This document shows positions 1 through 8,186 of a stretch of 42,326 nucleotides of DNA, in pieces (the first letter of the stretch is position 1; each line of letters starts with the position of its first letter). The stretch lies in assembly GCA_021741145.1 (NCBI GenBank), contig JAIOYK010000052.1:1-42326 (forward strand), given 5' to 3'. The DNA comes from Rhodospirillum sp. Its GTDB lineage: Bacteria > Pseudomonadota > Alphaproteobacteria > Rhodospirillales > Rhodospirillaceae. A model generated the notes under the pieces. That model was given only the letters and a program-made list of their open reading frames with translations. It was not told the DNA's origin and did no database searches. Made by a program: the position numbers and the translations under genes.

Positions 1-63
1 GGCGACAGACTCGACGCGGCTGACCAGGGCGTCGATGGCCCCATGAAAACGGTCGGGAGACAT
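1..63 (-). CDS. Partial CDS, probable TRAP small permease (DctQ) N-terminus
   Basis: A minus-strand reading frame opens with ATG at 63 and runs open off the left edge; only about 21 residues, beginning MSPDRFHGAID, are visible. It starts 17 bases after the stop of the TRAP binding-protein gene (81-1112). In TRAP operons a DctQ small permease commonly follows dctP, and this soluble, partly charged N-terminus would fit. No membrane segment is visible in the part present, so the assignment rests on position alone. There is no clear ribosome-binding site. Confidence 0.4.
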   Translation of the reverse strand, partial: MSPDRFHGAIDALVSRVESVA

Positions 64-80
64 GGTGCCGTCGATCCGTC

Positions 81-1112
81 TCACTTCGCGCCAAGGCTGG
101 CGCGATAATCCTCCAGCACCCGGCGGGCGGGCAGCCCCCGTTCCTCCAGCCGTGTCACCCAGTCCTCGCTGACTTGGTCAAGGCGCTTGTCCATCTCCGC
201 CAGGACCGCGTCGGAGTAAGCGTAGACGGTGGCGCCGCCCTCGGCGAAGTCCTTCTTCAACTCCTCGTTCTCGGCGTCCAGATAAGCGGCGAGATCGCTC
301 TCGACCCGGGCGCCGCAGCTCTCCACGGCCGCTTTCTCCGCCCCCGTGAGCCCTTCCCAGGAGTTGGCGGAGATGGCGAAGACCGTGGCGAAGGAACCGA
401 ACCGGCCATTGGTGCTGAGGGCGTTCATCACCTCCTGCAGGTTATAGGGTTTGACGCTGGCGAGGGCCGAAAGGGTGGCGTCCACCGCGCCCCGCTCCAT
501 CGCAATGTACATATCAGCGCTGGGAATGGCTGCCGGCGAGGCACCCAAGGAGGCCAGGGTGAGATTCATGGCGCCGCCGCCGGAACGCACCACCTTGCCC
601 TCGAAGGCGGGAATGGTGTCGATCGGTCCGACGCGGGAGACGATCTGGTAAACGGGCAACATGATGTTGAAAACCGGCCGCACTCCGTTGGCGGCGAATT
701 CATCGGCCAGGGGACCGGACTTCAACGCCGCGCCATAGGCCGTCGCCATGGCGACGGCGGTGTCGCCCATATTGGGCAACATGGCGACACCGTTCAGCGG
801 CATCTTGCCACTGACGTAACCGATGGCCACCGCGGAGGCGGCGGAGAGACCCGAGTTCAGGGCGTCCAGGGAATCCTTGATGGAGGCCACCTGACCAGAG
901 GGAAAATAGGAGAAGTCGACGCTTCCGCTGGCCACCTCCTTCACGCAATTCATCCAGGGCTCGATACCATGGGCGGAAATCACATGGGTCGGGGAATAGC
1001 CGTGGGTGACCATCAAGGTCGCCGCGCGGGCCGGAACGGCGAGCGCTGGAACCAAGGTGGCGGCGAGCAATAGGGCGGCACTGGCACGGACGCGACGGAC
1101 GGGGAAGGACAT
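81..1112 (-). CDS. dctP: TRAP transporter substrate-binding protein (DctP family)
   Basis: A 343-residue periplasmic solute receptor of the DctP/TAXI-like TRAP class, which captures an organic acid and delivers it to a DctQM permease. A signal peptide occupies about residues 1-30 (basic start, long Ala/Leu/Val core, cleavage after PARAA). The mature part has the DctP layout, including a GKVVRSGGGAMN segment in the place where the family has its conserved arginine that pairs with the substrate carboxylate. A GGAGG ribosome-binding site lies about 8 bases before the ATG. It is downstream of the Liv binding-protein gene on the same strand and is followed by the putative dctQ start. Two binding proteins of different transporter classes in tandem is unusual. 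The family is clear; the ligand is not known. Confidence 0.85.
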   Translation of the reverse strand: MSFPVRRVRASAALLLAATLVPALAVPARAATLMVTHGYSPTHVISAHGIEPWMNCVKEVASGSVDFSYFPSGQVASIKDSLDALNSGLSAASAVAIGYVSGKMPLNGVAMLPNMGDTAVAMATAYGAALKSGPLADEFAANGVRPVFNIMLPVYQIVSRVGPIDTIPAFEGKVVRSGGGAMNLTLASLGASPAAIPSADMYIAMERGAVDATLSALASVKPYNLQEVMNALSTNGRFGSFATVFAISANSWEGLTGAEKAAVESCGARVESDLAAYLDAENEELKKDFAEGGATVYAYSDAVLAEMDKRLDQVSEDWVTRLEERGLPARRVLEDYRASLGAK

Positions 1113-1208
1113 GGGAGTTTCCTCCGTAAGGGGAAGTGGGGGATGAAAGAACGAAAAGGGGAGCCTCCGCGGCCCAACGCGCGCGCCGAACCCACGGAGG
1201 ATGCCCGC

Positions 1209-2366
1209 TCAGTGGGTCTTGCCGGTGACCACGGGCTCGCCGTCGCGAATCTCGCCGATGTAGTTCACGGTCATCACCTGGGCGTCGACGCCATACATCG
1301 CCTTACCGCCCAGCGACAGTTCGTCGCCCTGGACCGAAGGCATGGGGAGGACCTCCGAGAAGGCCGCGGCCACGGCGGCGGTGTCGTCAACGGTGCCCGC
1401 CATTTCGATGGCCGCCAACAGCACCTTGGCGCCGTCGTAGAAGGAGACGATGATCTCGTTGGGGGGATGTCCCTCCGAGGCGGTGTAGGCCTGGGCCAGC
1501 TTTTGGTATCCCGCGTTGGCCGGATCGGCGTAGAGCATGTTGATGATGCCCTCGGAGGCCTCCTTTCCGGCGGCCTCGACGATGTCCCGGGGACCGGCGC
1601 CGCCCATCTTGGTGAACAGCCCCTCGTACCCCAGTTCGCGCGCCTGACGGACGATCAGCCCGGCGGTGGCGGGCGAGGTCCCGCCCATTTCGATGATCTC
1701 CGGATTCATGGCGATGATCTTGGTCAGCATCGGCTGGAAATCCACCTGAGAGCGCTCGAAGAGCTCATGGCCCAGGGCGTCGAAGCCGTTGTCCAGAAAG
1801 ACCCGTTCGCTCAACTCCGTCTGGTCCCAGCCGGTTTCGTCGTTAGGGTTCACCACCACCACCCGGCGCTCCTTGATGTTGTCCTTCAGCCAGGACACCA
1901 AGGACGGCACGTAGTCGCTGGGCGTACTGTAGAGGCGGAACATGTGATGGGTGGTTTCGTCCAGGGCCTTCTTGGTGTAGGAGGCTGTCAGGGCCAGGAC
2001 TTCGTCGTCCTCAATGTTCTGGCGCAGCGCCATGGTCGCCGCCGAAGTCACGAGAACGATGTAATTCACCCCGTCCTGTTTGACGAGCCGGTTGTAGGCC
2101 GACACGGCCTCGCTGGCCATGTACTTGTCGTCATAGGCGATGATCTTGACATCAACCTTTTCGCCGCCGACGTCGAGGCCACCCTGGGCGTTTGCCTCCT
2201 CCGCCGCCAGGCGGGTACCGACCGCCGCGGCCATACCCCAAGGGGCACCGCCGCCGGTCAACGGAGCGATGACCCCGATAGTCAAGGTTTCCGCCCCCGC
2301 CGCCGTCGCCGTCGCCACCAGGGCAAGGGCCGCGGCTGGGGCGAGACACTTCCAGATCGACTTCAT
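1209..2366 (-). CDS. livK: Branched-chain amino acid-type ABC transporter substrate-binding protein
   Basis: A 385-residue periplasmic binding protein of the LivJ/LivK (peripla_BP_6) family. Residues 1-25 form a signal peptide ending at AGAE, and the mature chain starts with the usual TIGVIAPLTGGGAPWG strand and loop. The two-lobe pattern is complete (IIAYDD near 76, VVVVNPNDETGWDQ near 170, MGGAGPRDIVEAAG in the C-lobe). A GGGAGG ribosome-binding site precedes the ATG. It follows livF by 66 bases and is probably the last Liv gene of the operon livH-livM-livG-livF-livK. In catabolic clusters such transporters often carry aromatic or branched carboxylates rather than amino acids, so the substrate is open. 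Confidence 0.9.
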   Translation of the reverse strand: MKSIWKCLAPAAALALVATATAAGAETLTIGVIAPLTGGGAPWGMAAAVGTRLAAEEANAQGGLDVGGEKVDVKIIAYDDKYMASEAVSAYNRLVKQDGVNYIVLVTSAATMALRQNIEDDEVLALTASYTKKALDETTHHMFRLYSTPSDYVPSLVSWLKDNIKERRVVVVNPNDETGWDQTELSERVFLDNGFDALGHELFERSQVDFQPMLTKIIAMNPEIIEMGGTSPATAGLIVRQARELGYEGLFTKMGGAGPRDIVEAAGKEASEGIINMLYADPANAGYQKLAQAYTASEGHPPNEIIVSFYDGAKVLLAAIEMAGTVDDTAAVAAAFSEVLPMPSVQGDELSLGGKAMYGVDAQVMTVNYIGEIRDGEPVVTGKTH

Positions 2367-2432
2367 GATGCTTAACCTCCCGTTTCGACTTAATGTTTTT
2401 TTGTCGGTTGTTGGTTCGGGCGGCGGCTTCGC

Positions 2433-3143
2433 TCATCCGCCCAGGTAGACTTCCTGGATCCGTTGGTCATCGAGGATGTCCGCGCTGTCGCCGGAAAGAA
2501 CCAACTCTCCAGTTTCCAGCACATGCCCCCGGTCGGAGACCTTCAGGGCCAGTCTGGCGTTCTGTTCGACCAGGATCACGGTGATGCCTTCGCGGCGGAT
2601 ATCGCCGACGATCACCCCTACTTCCCGGATCATCATGGGCGCGAGGCCCAGTGTCGGTTCGTCGAGCAGCAACACCGTGGGGTCGCTCATCAGAGCACGG
2701 GCGATGGCGACCATCTGTTGCTCGCCGCCCGACAGGCTCGACGCCTGCTGCTCGCGCCGCTCCAGCACGCGGGGAAACAGCGCGTGGACGAAATCCAGAC
2801 GCTGACGGATCCAGCGGGTATCACTGACGCGAATTGCCCCCATGCGCACGTTCTCTCCCACCGTCATTTCGGGAAACAGCCGCCTCCCCTCGGGGCAGAG
2901 GATGATGCCCATGGAGACGATCTCCTGAGTCGAGCGGCTGGTGATGTCCTCTCCGGCAAAGCGCACGACGCCATGGGTTTTGGGGGCCAGCCCCATGATG
3001 GCGCGGAACAGGGTGGACTTACCCGCGCCGTTGGCGCCGAGCACGCAGGTGACCTCGCCCTGGGCCGCGCCCAGGGACAGCGAACGCAGGGCGGCGGTTT
3101 GGCCGTAATGGACGCTTAGATCCTCCACCTCAAGCAAGCTCAT
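2433..3143 (-). CDS. livF: Branched-chain-type ABC transporter ATP-binding protein LivF
   Basis: A 236-residue cytoplasmic ATPase, one of the two nucleotide-binding subunits of the Liv importer. Walker [10 protein letters not shown] is at about 36-44, the signature LSGGE at 137-141 and Walker B with DEPTLGLAP at about 157-168. The C-terminal run LVEQNA is typical of LivF. The reading frame is open upstream to 3221, but that stretch has no homology. The start [11 protein letters not shown] at 3143 gives the usual family length and overlaps livG by 14 bases. Confidence 0.93.
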   Translation of the reverse strand: MSLLEVEDLSVHYGQTAALRSLSLGAAQGEVTCVLGANGAGKSTLFRAIMGLAPKTHGVVRFAGEDITSRSTQEIVSMGIILCPEGRRLFPEMTVGENVRMGAIRVSDTRWIRQRLDFVHALFPRVLERREQQASSLSGGEQQMVAIARALMSDPTVLLLDEPTLGLAPMMIREVGVIVGDIRREGITVILVEQNARLALKVSDRGHVLETGELVLSGDSADILDDQRIQEVYLGG

Positions 3144-3900
3144 GATCCACCCCCAGATAGGCATCGATGACCGCCTGATCGGCCTGGATTTTGGCGGGTT
3201 CTCCGGTCGCCACATGGGCACCGTGGTTGATGACCATGATGCGGTCGCAGATGCTCATGATCAGCTTCATGTCGTGCTCGACCACCAGGACCGAGAGTTT
3301 GAAGCGCTCGCGGATGCGCAGGATCAGGTCGGCCATCTCCACCTTCTCCGTGGGATTGAGTCCGGCCGCGGGTTCGTCCATGAGCAAAACCCGGGGGCCG
3401 CGCATCAGCGCCAGTCCTACCCCGAGGATCTTCTGGATGCCATAGGCCAGATTGCTGGCCCGCGCCCCGGCCTGGGCGGAGAGACCGATGAAGTCCAGGA
3501 TGTCGTCCGGATCCGGCGCGCTCTTGTCCGCCGTCGCGTCGCGCCCAAGGCCGAGCCAGGCACAGGGCGAATGCAGGGACAAGAAGTCGCGGCTCCGTTC
3601 CAGGTTCTCCAGGGCGGTTCGGTCCTGGAATAGATTAGGGGACTGGAAGGTGCGAGCGATCCCGGCGCGGGTGACACGGTCCGGCGATAGCCCCGTCAGC
3701 CGTTTTTCACCGAGATGGATCTCGCCGGAACTGGGCGGGTGGACCCCCGCGATCACATTGAACAGGGTCGTTTTGCCCGCGCCATTTGGACCGATGATGC
3801 CGAAGCACTCGCCCCGCGCCACCTCGCAGGAGATATTGGACAGGGCTCGCAAGCCGCCAAAGTGACGACCGACTCCTTGGATGCTCAGATTCGCGCTCAT
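3130..3900 (-). CDS. livG: Branched-chain-type ABC transporter ATP-binding protein LivG
   Basis: A 256-residue ATPase partner of LivF. Walker A GPNGAGKT is at about 37-44 and the LivG-specific segment GIARTFQSPNLF at about 80-91. A degenerate signature, LAYGIQKILGVGLAL, is at about 151-165 (LivG proteins usually read LSYGQQRRLEIARAL), Walker B VLLMDEPAAGLNP at 171-183 and the switch histidine in VEHD near 209. The start overlaps the livM stop by 4 bases (ATGA), which implies translational coupling. Confidence 0.93.
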   Translation of the reverse strand: MSANLSIQGVGRHFGGLRALSNISCEVARGECFGIIGPNGAGKTTLFNVIAGVHPPSSGEIHLGEKRLTGLSPDRVTRAGIARTFQSPNLFQDRTALENLERSRDFLSLHSPCAWLGLGRDATADKSAPDPDDILDFIGLSAQAGARASNLAYGIQKILGVGLALMRGPRVLLMDEPAAGLNPTEKVEMADLILRIRERFKLSVLVVEHDMKLIMSICDRIMVINHGAHVATGEPAKIQADQAVIDAYLGVDHELA

Positions 3901-4877
3901 TTCGTCCTCTTGGTGGAGTGACGCCAGATCGGGCGGCCGAGGCGACGCCCGGCGGCATCCTGGCGAGCTTCCGCCAAAAAGCCGATCAGACCGCGGGGGA
4001 AGAAGGCCAGGAATAGGATCAGGATCCCGCCATAGGCCAGCAGTTGATACTCCTCCACGTCCCGCAGAAGTTCCGGCAAGGGGACAATGAGGATCGACCC
4101 GATCAGCGGCCCAAGGGGTGAGGCGACGCCCCCGATCACATTGATCACCAGCACGTTGACCGAGGTGTGGAAGGTGAAGGCCTGGGGCGACAGGAAGCCG
4201 ATGTAATAGGCGTAGAGCCCCCCGGCGATGCCCGCCATCAGCCCGGACAGGGCGAAACAGCCGATGCGCCAGGCCAGCACGTTGACCCCCAGCGAGCGGG
4301 TCAGATCCTCATTCTCCTCGATGGAGGACAAGACCGCGCCCACCCGCGACCGATGCAGGGCGCCCATCAGCGCCAGCCACCCGAGGGCAACCGCCAGGGC
4401 CAGCCCGTAGAACGCCCCGGGCTTGCCAAGGCGGATCCCGAACAACTCGAGCTTGGGAATGCCGTAGAGGCCATTGTTGCCGCCCAACAGGCTGGTCCAA
4501 TCCTGGAAGATCAGGTTGACGGCCTGCGCGAAGGCGAAGGTCAGCAACACGAAATAGACACCGCGGATCTTCAGGAAAGCCGGGCCGAGAACCGCGGCGA
4601 AGACCATGGCGACCCCGCCGCCCGCGACCAGCGACAAACCGGTCGGCCAGCCCAGGCGCATGGAGAACAGGGCGGAGGCATAGGCGCCGATCCCCATGAA
4701 GGCCACCTGGGCCAGGGAGAGTTGGCCGACGCGGAGCATCAGGTTCATGCTCGACGCCAGGATCAGCGTGACGCATCCCATGATCGCCACGTGAAAGACA
4801 TAGCGGTCGGCCACCAGGTAGGGGATAACGCAAACCAGGGCCGCGAGCGCCCCGGCGATGACGAGGGGCTTGCTCAT
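3897..4877 (-). CDS. livM: Branched-chain-type ABC transporter permease LivM
   Basis: A 326-residue inner-membrane permease of the LivM family with eight or more hydrophobic segments. It has the characteristic MNLMLRVGQLSLAQVAFMGIGAYASAL region near residues 45-71 and the coupling-loop stretch around SLGVNVLAWRIGCFALSGLMAGIAGGLYAYYIG. It heterodimerises with LivH to form the channel. The start overlaps the livH stop by 4 bases and the end overlaps livG by 4 bases. The C-terminus is basic and cytoplasmic. Confidence 0.92.
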   Translation of the reverse strand: MSKPLVIAGALAALVCVIPYLVADRYVFHVAIMGCVTLILASSMNLMLRVGQLSLAQVAFMGIGAYASALFSMRLGWPTGLSLVAGGGVAMVFAAVLGPAFLKIRGVYFVLLTFAFAQAVNLIFQDWTSLLGGNNGLYGIPKLELFGIRLGKPGAFYGLALAVALGWLALMGALHRSRVGAVLSSIEENEDLTRSLGVNVLAWRIGCFALSGLMAGIAGGLYAYYIGFLSPQAFTFHTSVNVLVINVIGGVASPLGPLIGSILIVPLPELLRDVEEYQLLAYGGILILFLAFFPRGLIGFLAEARQDAAGRRLGRPIWRHSTKRTK

Positions 4878-5737
4878 GCCTGGAGCTTTCCGAAGAGGCC
4901 ACGCGGACGGACCAGAACGATGGCCAGGACGATCACGAAGGAAGCGATCAAGGCCAGGGTGGAGTCGAAGAACGTTGCGAAAACGGATTCCACGAGTCCG
5001 ATGATCAGGCCGCCGACAACCGCTCCGGGAATGCTGCCCAGGCCGCCGAGAACGACCACGACGAAGGCCTTCAGCATGGGAAGCTCGCCCATGTAGGGGG
5101 CCACGGAATAGATCGGCGCCATCAACCCTCCGGCCAGGGCCGCCAGACCGGCGGCGATCCCGAAGGCCAGGGCCGCCATCGATTGGACCCGCGCGCCCAT
5201 CAAGGCGGCGACTTCCCGGTCCTGGGCGACGGCGCGCATGGACAATCCGGTCCGCGTGTATTTCAGGAACACCTGGAAAAGGACGATGACCCCGAGCGCG
5301 ATGCCCCCGACAGCCAGGCGGTCGAGCGGTACCACCGCGCCGCCCAGGCGGATCACGCCGGAGATCGGCCGCGCCATGGCCTGCTGCGCCGGACCGAGGA
5401 CGATCAGGGCGATTGCCTGTAGGCAGATCGACACCCCAAGGGACATGATCATGCCGTTCAACTCGGAGCGGACGAAGGGCCGGAAGAGGCTCCGCTCAAT
5501 GGCCACGCCGACCACACCCGTGAAGAGCGCCGCCAGGATCACCGACAGGGAATAATCGATCCCCCATTGGGAATAGAGGACGAGCACTCCCGCCGCGCCC
5601 ATCATGTACAGCTCGCCATGGGCGAAATTCACCACGCGCATAATGCCGAAAATCATGGTGAAACCCAGAGCCATCAGCACAAAGACCAGCCCGCTCAAAA
5701 TCCCATTCACGATGATTTGTTCCGTGAGTTGGATCAT
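4874..5737 (-). CDS. livH: Branched-chain-type ABC transporter permease LivH
   Basis: A 287-residue inner-membrane permease, the first gene of the liv operon. The family hallmark GFTMIFGIMRVVNFAHGELYMMGA is at about residues 24-47, followed by several more membrane spans and a C-terminal VLVRPRGLFG end. The frame is open to 5794, but the upstream 19 residues are arginine-rich and unlike the family, so MIQLTEQIIVNGIL at 5737 is taken as the start. About 200 bases upstream lies a candidate minus-strand promoter with a GntR-type palindrome (5912-5953). Confidence 0.92.
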   Translation of the reverse strand: MIQLTEQIIVNGILSGLVFVLMALGFTMIFGIMRVVNFAHGELYMMGAAGVLVLYSQWGIDYSLSVILAALFTGVVGVAIERSLFRPFVRSELNGMIMSLGVSICLQAIALIVLGPAQQAMARPISGVIRLGGAVVPLDRLAVGGIALGVIVLFQVFLKYTRTGLSMRAVAQDREVAALMGARVQSMAALAFGIAAGLAALAGGLMAPIYSVAPYMGELPMLKAFVVVVLGGLGSIPGAVVGGLIIGLVESVFATFFDSTLALIASFVIVLAIVLVRPRGLFGKLQA

Positions 5738-5911
5738 GACGCGGCCCCGGCTCCACGCCCGACGGCGGCGGCGCCAGGAGTCCAGCGGTGACACCCCATT
5801 GAATGATCGACGCGCATGACAGTCTCCCTGTTCCTTCGCCGCGGTTCCGGCGCGGCCCGGGGTTCACCCCGGACCCGGTCTTGCCCCCTTGGAGGAGCGC
5901 TATCCGAATGG

Positions 5912-5940
5912 ATCCTTTCAGGTCGCGATGAATGTGTCAA
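5912..5940 (-). promoter_or_regulatory. Candidate sigma70 promoter for the liv operon
   Basis: On the minus strand a perfect -35 TTGACA (5940 to 5935) is followed, after 17 bases, by AAGGAT (5917 to 5912) as a weak -10. The -35 hexamer abuts the palindromic operator at 5940-5953, the same arrangement seen at 10308-10350. Confidence 0.5.
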
Positions 5941-5953
5941 TCATTTAACTGAT
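5940..5953. promoter_or_regulatory. Candidate GntR-family operator, site 1 (liv operon)
   Basis: The sequence ATCATTTAACTGAT matches the palindrome ATCATnTAnATGAT at 11 of 12 fixed positions. It lies immediately upstream of, and shares one base with, the -35 box of the liv promoter. It is one of six copies, all within Block A intergenic regions and none noticed elsewhere. Confidence 0.6.
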
Positions 5954-6093
5954 TTCAATATATTATTCGATCCATTGCCGCACTGCGGAAAATCACGTCC
6001 ACTCCCCTCGGTGCCGAATATTTTCTTATAAGTATATGTTTTATTTTATTTTTTTATGGTTTGATGGCAAAGTTCCATGCTTTCTCGGAAGGC

Positions 6094-6122
6094 TTGACAG
6101 CCCATTCATTCATATAGATGAT
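6094..6122 (+). promoter_or_regulatory. Candidate sigma70 promoter for the enoate-reductase/MBL operon
   Basis: Perfect TTGACA at 6094-6099, a 17-base spacer, then GATGAT (4 of 6 to TATAAT) at 6117-6122. The -10 lies entirely inside the operator at 6109-6122, so binding there should block polymerase. The start codon is about 80 bases downstream. Confidence 0.5.
6109..6122. promoter_or_regulatory. Candidate GntR-family operator, site 2 (enoate reductase)
   Basis: TTCATATAGATGAT, 11 of 12 fixed positions of ATCATnTAnATGAT. It overlaps the -10 region of the promoter at 6094-6122. Confidence 0.6.
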
Positions 6123-6200
6123 TAAAATTATAAAATCACAAATTGTCCGCGCTCTTCCCTCCCGAAGAGGGAGGGGTCGGGCCGGACCCGGGGACCGTCC

Positions 6201-8153
6201 ATGACAACTTATCCGACGCTCTTCTCGCCCCTCCTCGTCAATGGCCTCGCGCTGCCGAACCGGATCTGCTTCGGGGCGTCCAGTTCCGAACTCGCCGAGT
6301 TGGACGGTCGGGCGACGGAGGCCATGGCCACCTATTACGCGGAGCGTGCCCGGGGTGGCGTGGGACTGGTGACGGTGGAAGCCACCTATGTGGACCGGGA
6401 CGGTCTGCGTCTGCCGCGTAACGCTCGCATCGACCATGACCGCTACATCCCAGGCCTGGCGCGGGTGGCGGCGGCGATCCGCGCGGTCGGAGGAAAATCG
6501 GCGCTGCAACTGAACCATGGGGGCCGCGAGGCGGTGGAGGCTGTCTCCGGCGCGCGACCCATCGGTCCCTCCCCCATCGCCTCCCGCTTCACCGGGGGCG
6601 GCACGGTCAGTCCTCCGCGGGAGGCCACGCGAGAGGATATCGCGCGCCTCGTCCAACGCTTCACCGAGGCCACGGAGCGCGCCCTGCGCGCCGGGTTCGA
6701 CGCCATCGAACTGCATGGCGCCCACGGCTATCTCATCAGCCAGTTTCTCTCGCCCGACGCCAACCGCCGCTCCGATGCCTATGGGGGTTCGGTCGAAAAC
6801 CGGGCCCGCTTCTTGGTGGAAATCATCGCCGCCATCCGCGAGCGTCTAGGCCCCGAGGTTCCCATCATCTGCCGCATGAACAGCGCGGACCACGTGCCAG
6901 GCGGCCTGGACCTCGCCGACGCCGCGGAGATCGCCGTCCTTCTGGAGCGAGCGGGAGCCGACGCGCTGAGCATCTCCGGGGGAATCCACGCCTCGCGGCC
7001 CTATATGATCGTCCCGGGGATGTCGATCCCACCCGGCTGGAACCGCTCCTCCGCCGCGACAATCCGCGACCGCGTCTCCCTTCCGGTGATGATCGCCGGG
7101 CGCATCAACGCCCCATCCTTGGCGGAGGACATCCTGGCCGCTGGAGACGCGGACATGGTCTGCGTCAGCCGGGCGTTGATCGCCGACCCCTGGTTCGCCA
7201 ACAAGGCCCGGGACGGCCGCGAGGGAGAAATCACGCCCTGCATCGCCTGCAACGAATGCGTCGCCAGCATCCACCGGCACGAAGGCATGACCTGCACGGT
7301 CAATCCCCTGGCGACCCGCGAGCTGGAACTGGGAGAGGCCATCGCTCGGCGCCCCGTGCCACGGTCGCTGGTGGTCATCGGCGCCGGAGCGGGCGGACTA
7401 TCGGCGGCCGTCACCGCCGCCCGCCGCGGCCATGCCGTGACCCTCTTTGAAATCCAGGAGACCTTGGGCGGCCAGCTCACTCTCGCGCACCAGCCACCGC
7501 ACCGCGAGGAGATCGAAAGCATCCTTCGCTTCTACCGCGCCGAGGTGGAGCGCATGGGCATCACCGTCGTTCTTGGCCGCTCGCCGACTCCGGAGGACCT
7601 AACCGCCCTGGCGCCGGACCGCGTCATCGTCGCCATCGGCGCCCGCTCGAAACGGCCCGACCTGCCCGGGGCCAACCGGGAGATGGTCCTCACCGGCTGG
7701 AAGGTACTGGCGGGCATCGAGGCACCCGCCGGTCCCCGCTGCGTGGTGGTCGGCGGCGGGCTCGTCGGCGTCGAGGTGGCCGACTTCCTCGCCGAACGCG
7801 GGGGCACTCCGGTGATCGTGGCGCGCTCCGACATCCTCAAGAAGGCCGTCCATGTCGACGATGTCTATTACCGCGACCGTATCGAGCGTCACGGCATCGA
7901 AGTGATCCGCGACTGCGCCGTCGTCGAGATCGGCGAGGACTGGATCCATCTCTCCCCCAAGGGCCGGATCCCCCGAATCCTGCGCGATATCGACAATGTC
8001 ATCTTCTGCACTGGTTACGAAGATCGGCTGGCGGACACCACCCCCTGGAGCACCCTAGGCATTCCCATCGATCTGGTCGGCGATGTCAGCGGGTCGCGCA
8101 AATTCATCGACGCCATCCGCGAGGGGACCCTCACCGCCTTGGCCATCGCCTGA
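6201..8153 (+). CDS. FMN/FAD/[4Fe-4S] NADH:flavin oxidoreductase (2,4-dienoyl-CoA reductase / TMADH-like)
   Basis: A 650-residue modular flavoenzyme. Residues 1-340 form an old-yellow-enzyme FMN barrel with the catalytic region HGAHGY at 172-177. Cysteines at 347, 350, 353 and 365 give a [4Fe-4S] motif spaced x2-x2-x11, closer to trimethylamine dehydrogenase than to FadH (x2-x3-x11). A FAD-type dinucleotide fold with GAGAGG is at 394-399, and a second NAD(P)-binding fold (VVVGGGLVGVEVADF) begins near 516. The family reduces enoates or dienoyl-CoAs with NAD(P)H, or demethylates amines. With a crotonase and acyl-CoA dehydrogenase nearby, reduction of an unsaturated acid or acyl-CoA is the better guess. 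The gene is followed after 33 bases by the MBL hydrolase gene. Confidence 0.88.
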   Translation: MTTYPTLFSPLLVNGLALPNRICFGASSSELAELDGRATEAMATYYAERARGGVGLVTVEATYVDRDGLRLPRNARIDHDRYIPGLARVAAAIRAVGGKSALQLNHGGREAVEAVSGARPIGPSPIASRFTGGGTVSPPREATREDIARLVQRFTEATERALRAGFDAIELHGAHGYLISQFLSPDANRRSDAYGGSVENRARFLVEIIAAIRERLGPEVPIICRMNSADHVPGGLDLADAAEIAVLLERAGADALSISGGIHASRPYMIVPGMSIPPGWNRSSAATIRDRVSLPVMIAGRINAPSLAEDILAAGDADMVCVSRALIADPWFANKARDGREGEITPCIACNECVASIHRHEGMTCTVNPLATRELELGEAIARRPVPRSLVVIGAGAGGLSAAVTAARRGHAVTLFEIQETLGGQLTLAHQPPHREEIESILRFYRAEVERMGITVVLGRSPTPEDLTALAPDRVIVAIGARSKRPDLPGANREMVLTGWKVLAGIEAPAGPRCVVVGGGLVGVEVADFLAERGGTPVIVARSDILKKAVHVDDVYYRDRIERHGIEVIRDCAVVEIGEDWIHLSPKGRIPRILRDIDNVIFCTGYEDRLADTTPWSTLGIPIDLVGDVSGSRKFIDAIREGTLTALAIA

Positions 8154-8186
8154 GCCCCGCCCCCAACGCGAAGAAAGGATCCCGCC

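Larger units (their letters stand above)
5738..6200. other. Divergent intergenic control region between livH and the enoate-reductase gene
   Basis: This 463-base stretch between divergent start codons has no convincing gene. The part near livH is GC-rich leader. From about 5935 to 6140 the composition turns sharply AT-rich. Two copies of the palindrome ATCATnTAnATGAT lie here (5940-5953 and 6109-6122), each overlapping a TTGACA-type promoter facing its own gene. The region between the promoters (about 5960-6090) shows no further clear element. Confidence 0.75.

Noticed and set aside
1164-1200. CCTCCG/CGGAGG hairpin between the Liv and TRAP binding-protein genes as a terminator
   Set aside because: Only a 6-bp stem with a 25-base loop and a weak T run on the minus strand; not strong enough to list.
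1143-2375. A 410-residue plus-strand open frame opposite the Liv-type binding protein
   Set aside because: A shadow of the real minus-strand gene: His/Arg/Gly-rich translation without domains, while the opposite strand has a full signal peptide and family motifs.
2418-2442. GGGCGG/CCGCCC dyad at the end of livF as a terminator
   Set aside because: It overlaps the livF stop codon region, and no T-tract follows.
4167-5096. Plus-strand frame across livM and livH
   Set aside because: Antisense to hydrophobic permease genes, giving a Gln/Arg/Asp-rich translation, typical of shadow frames.
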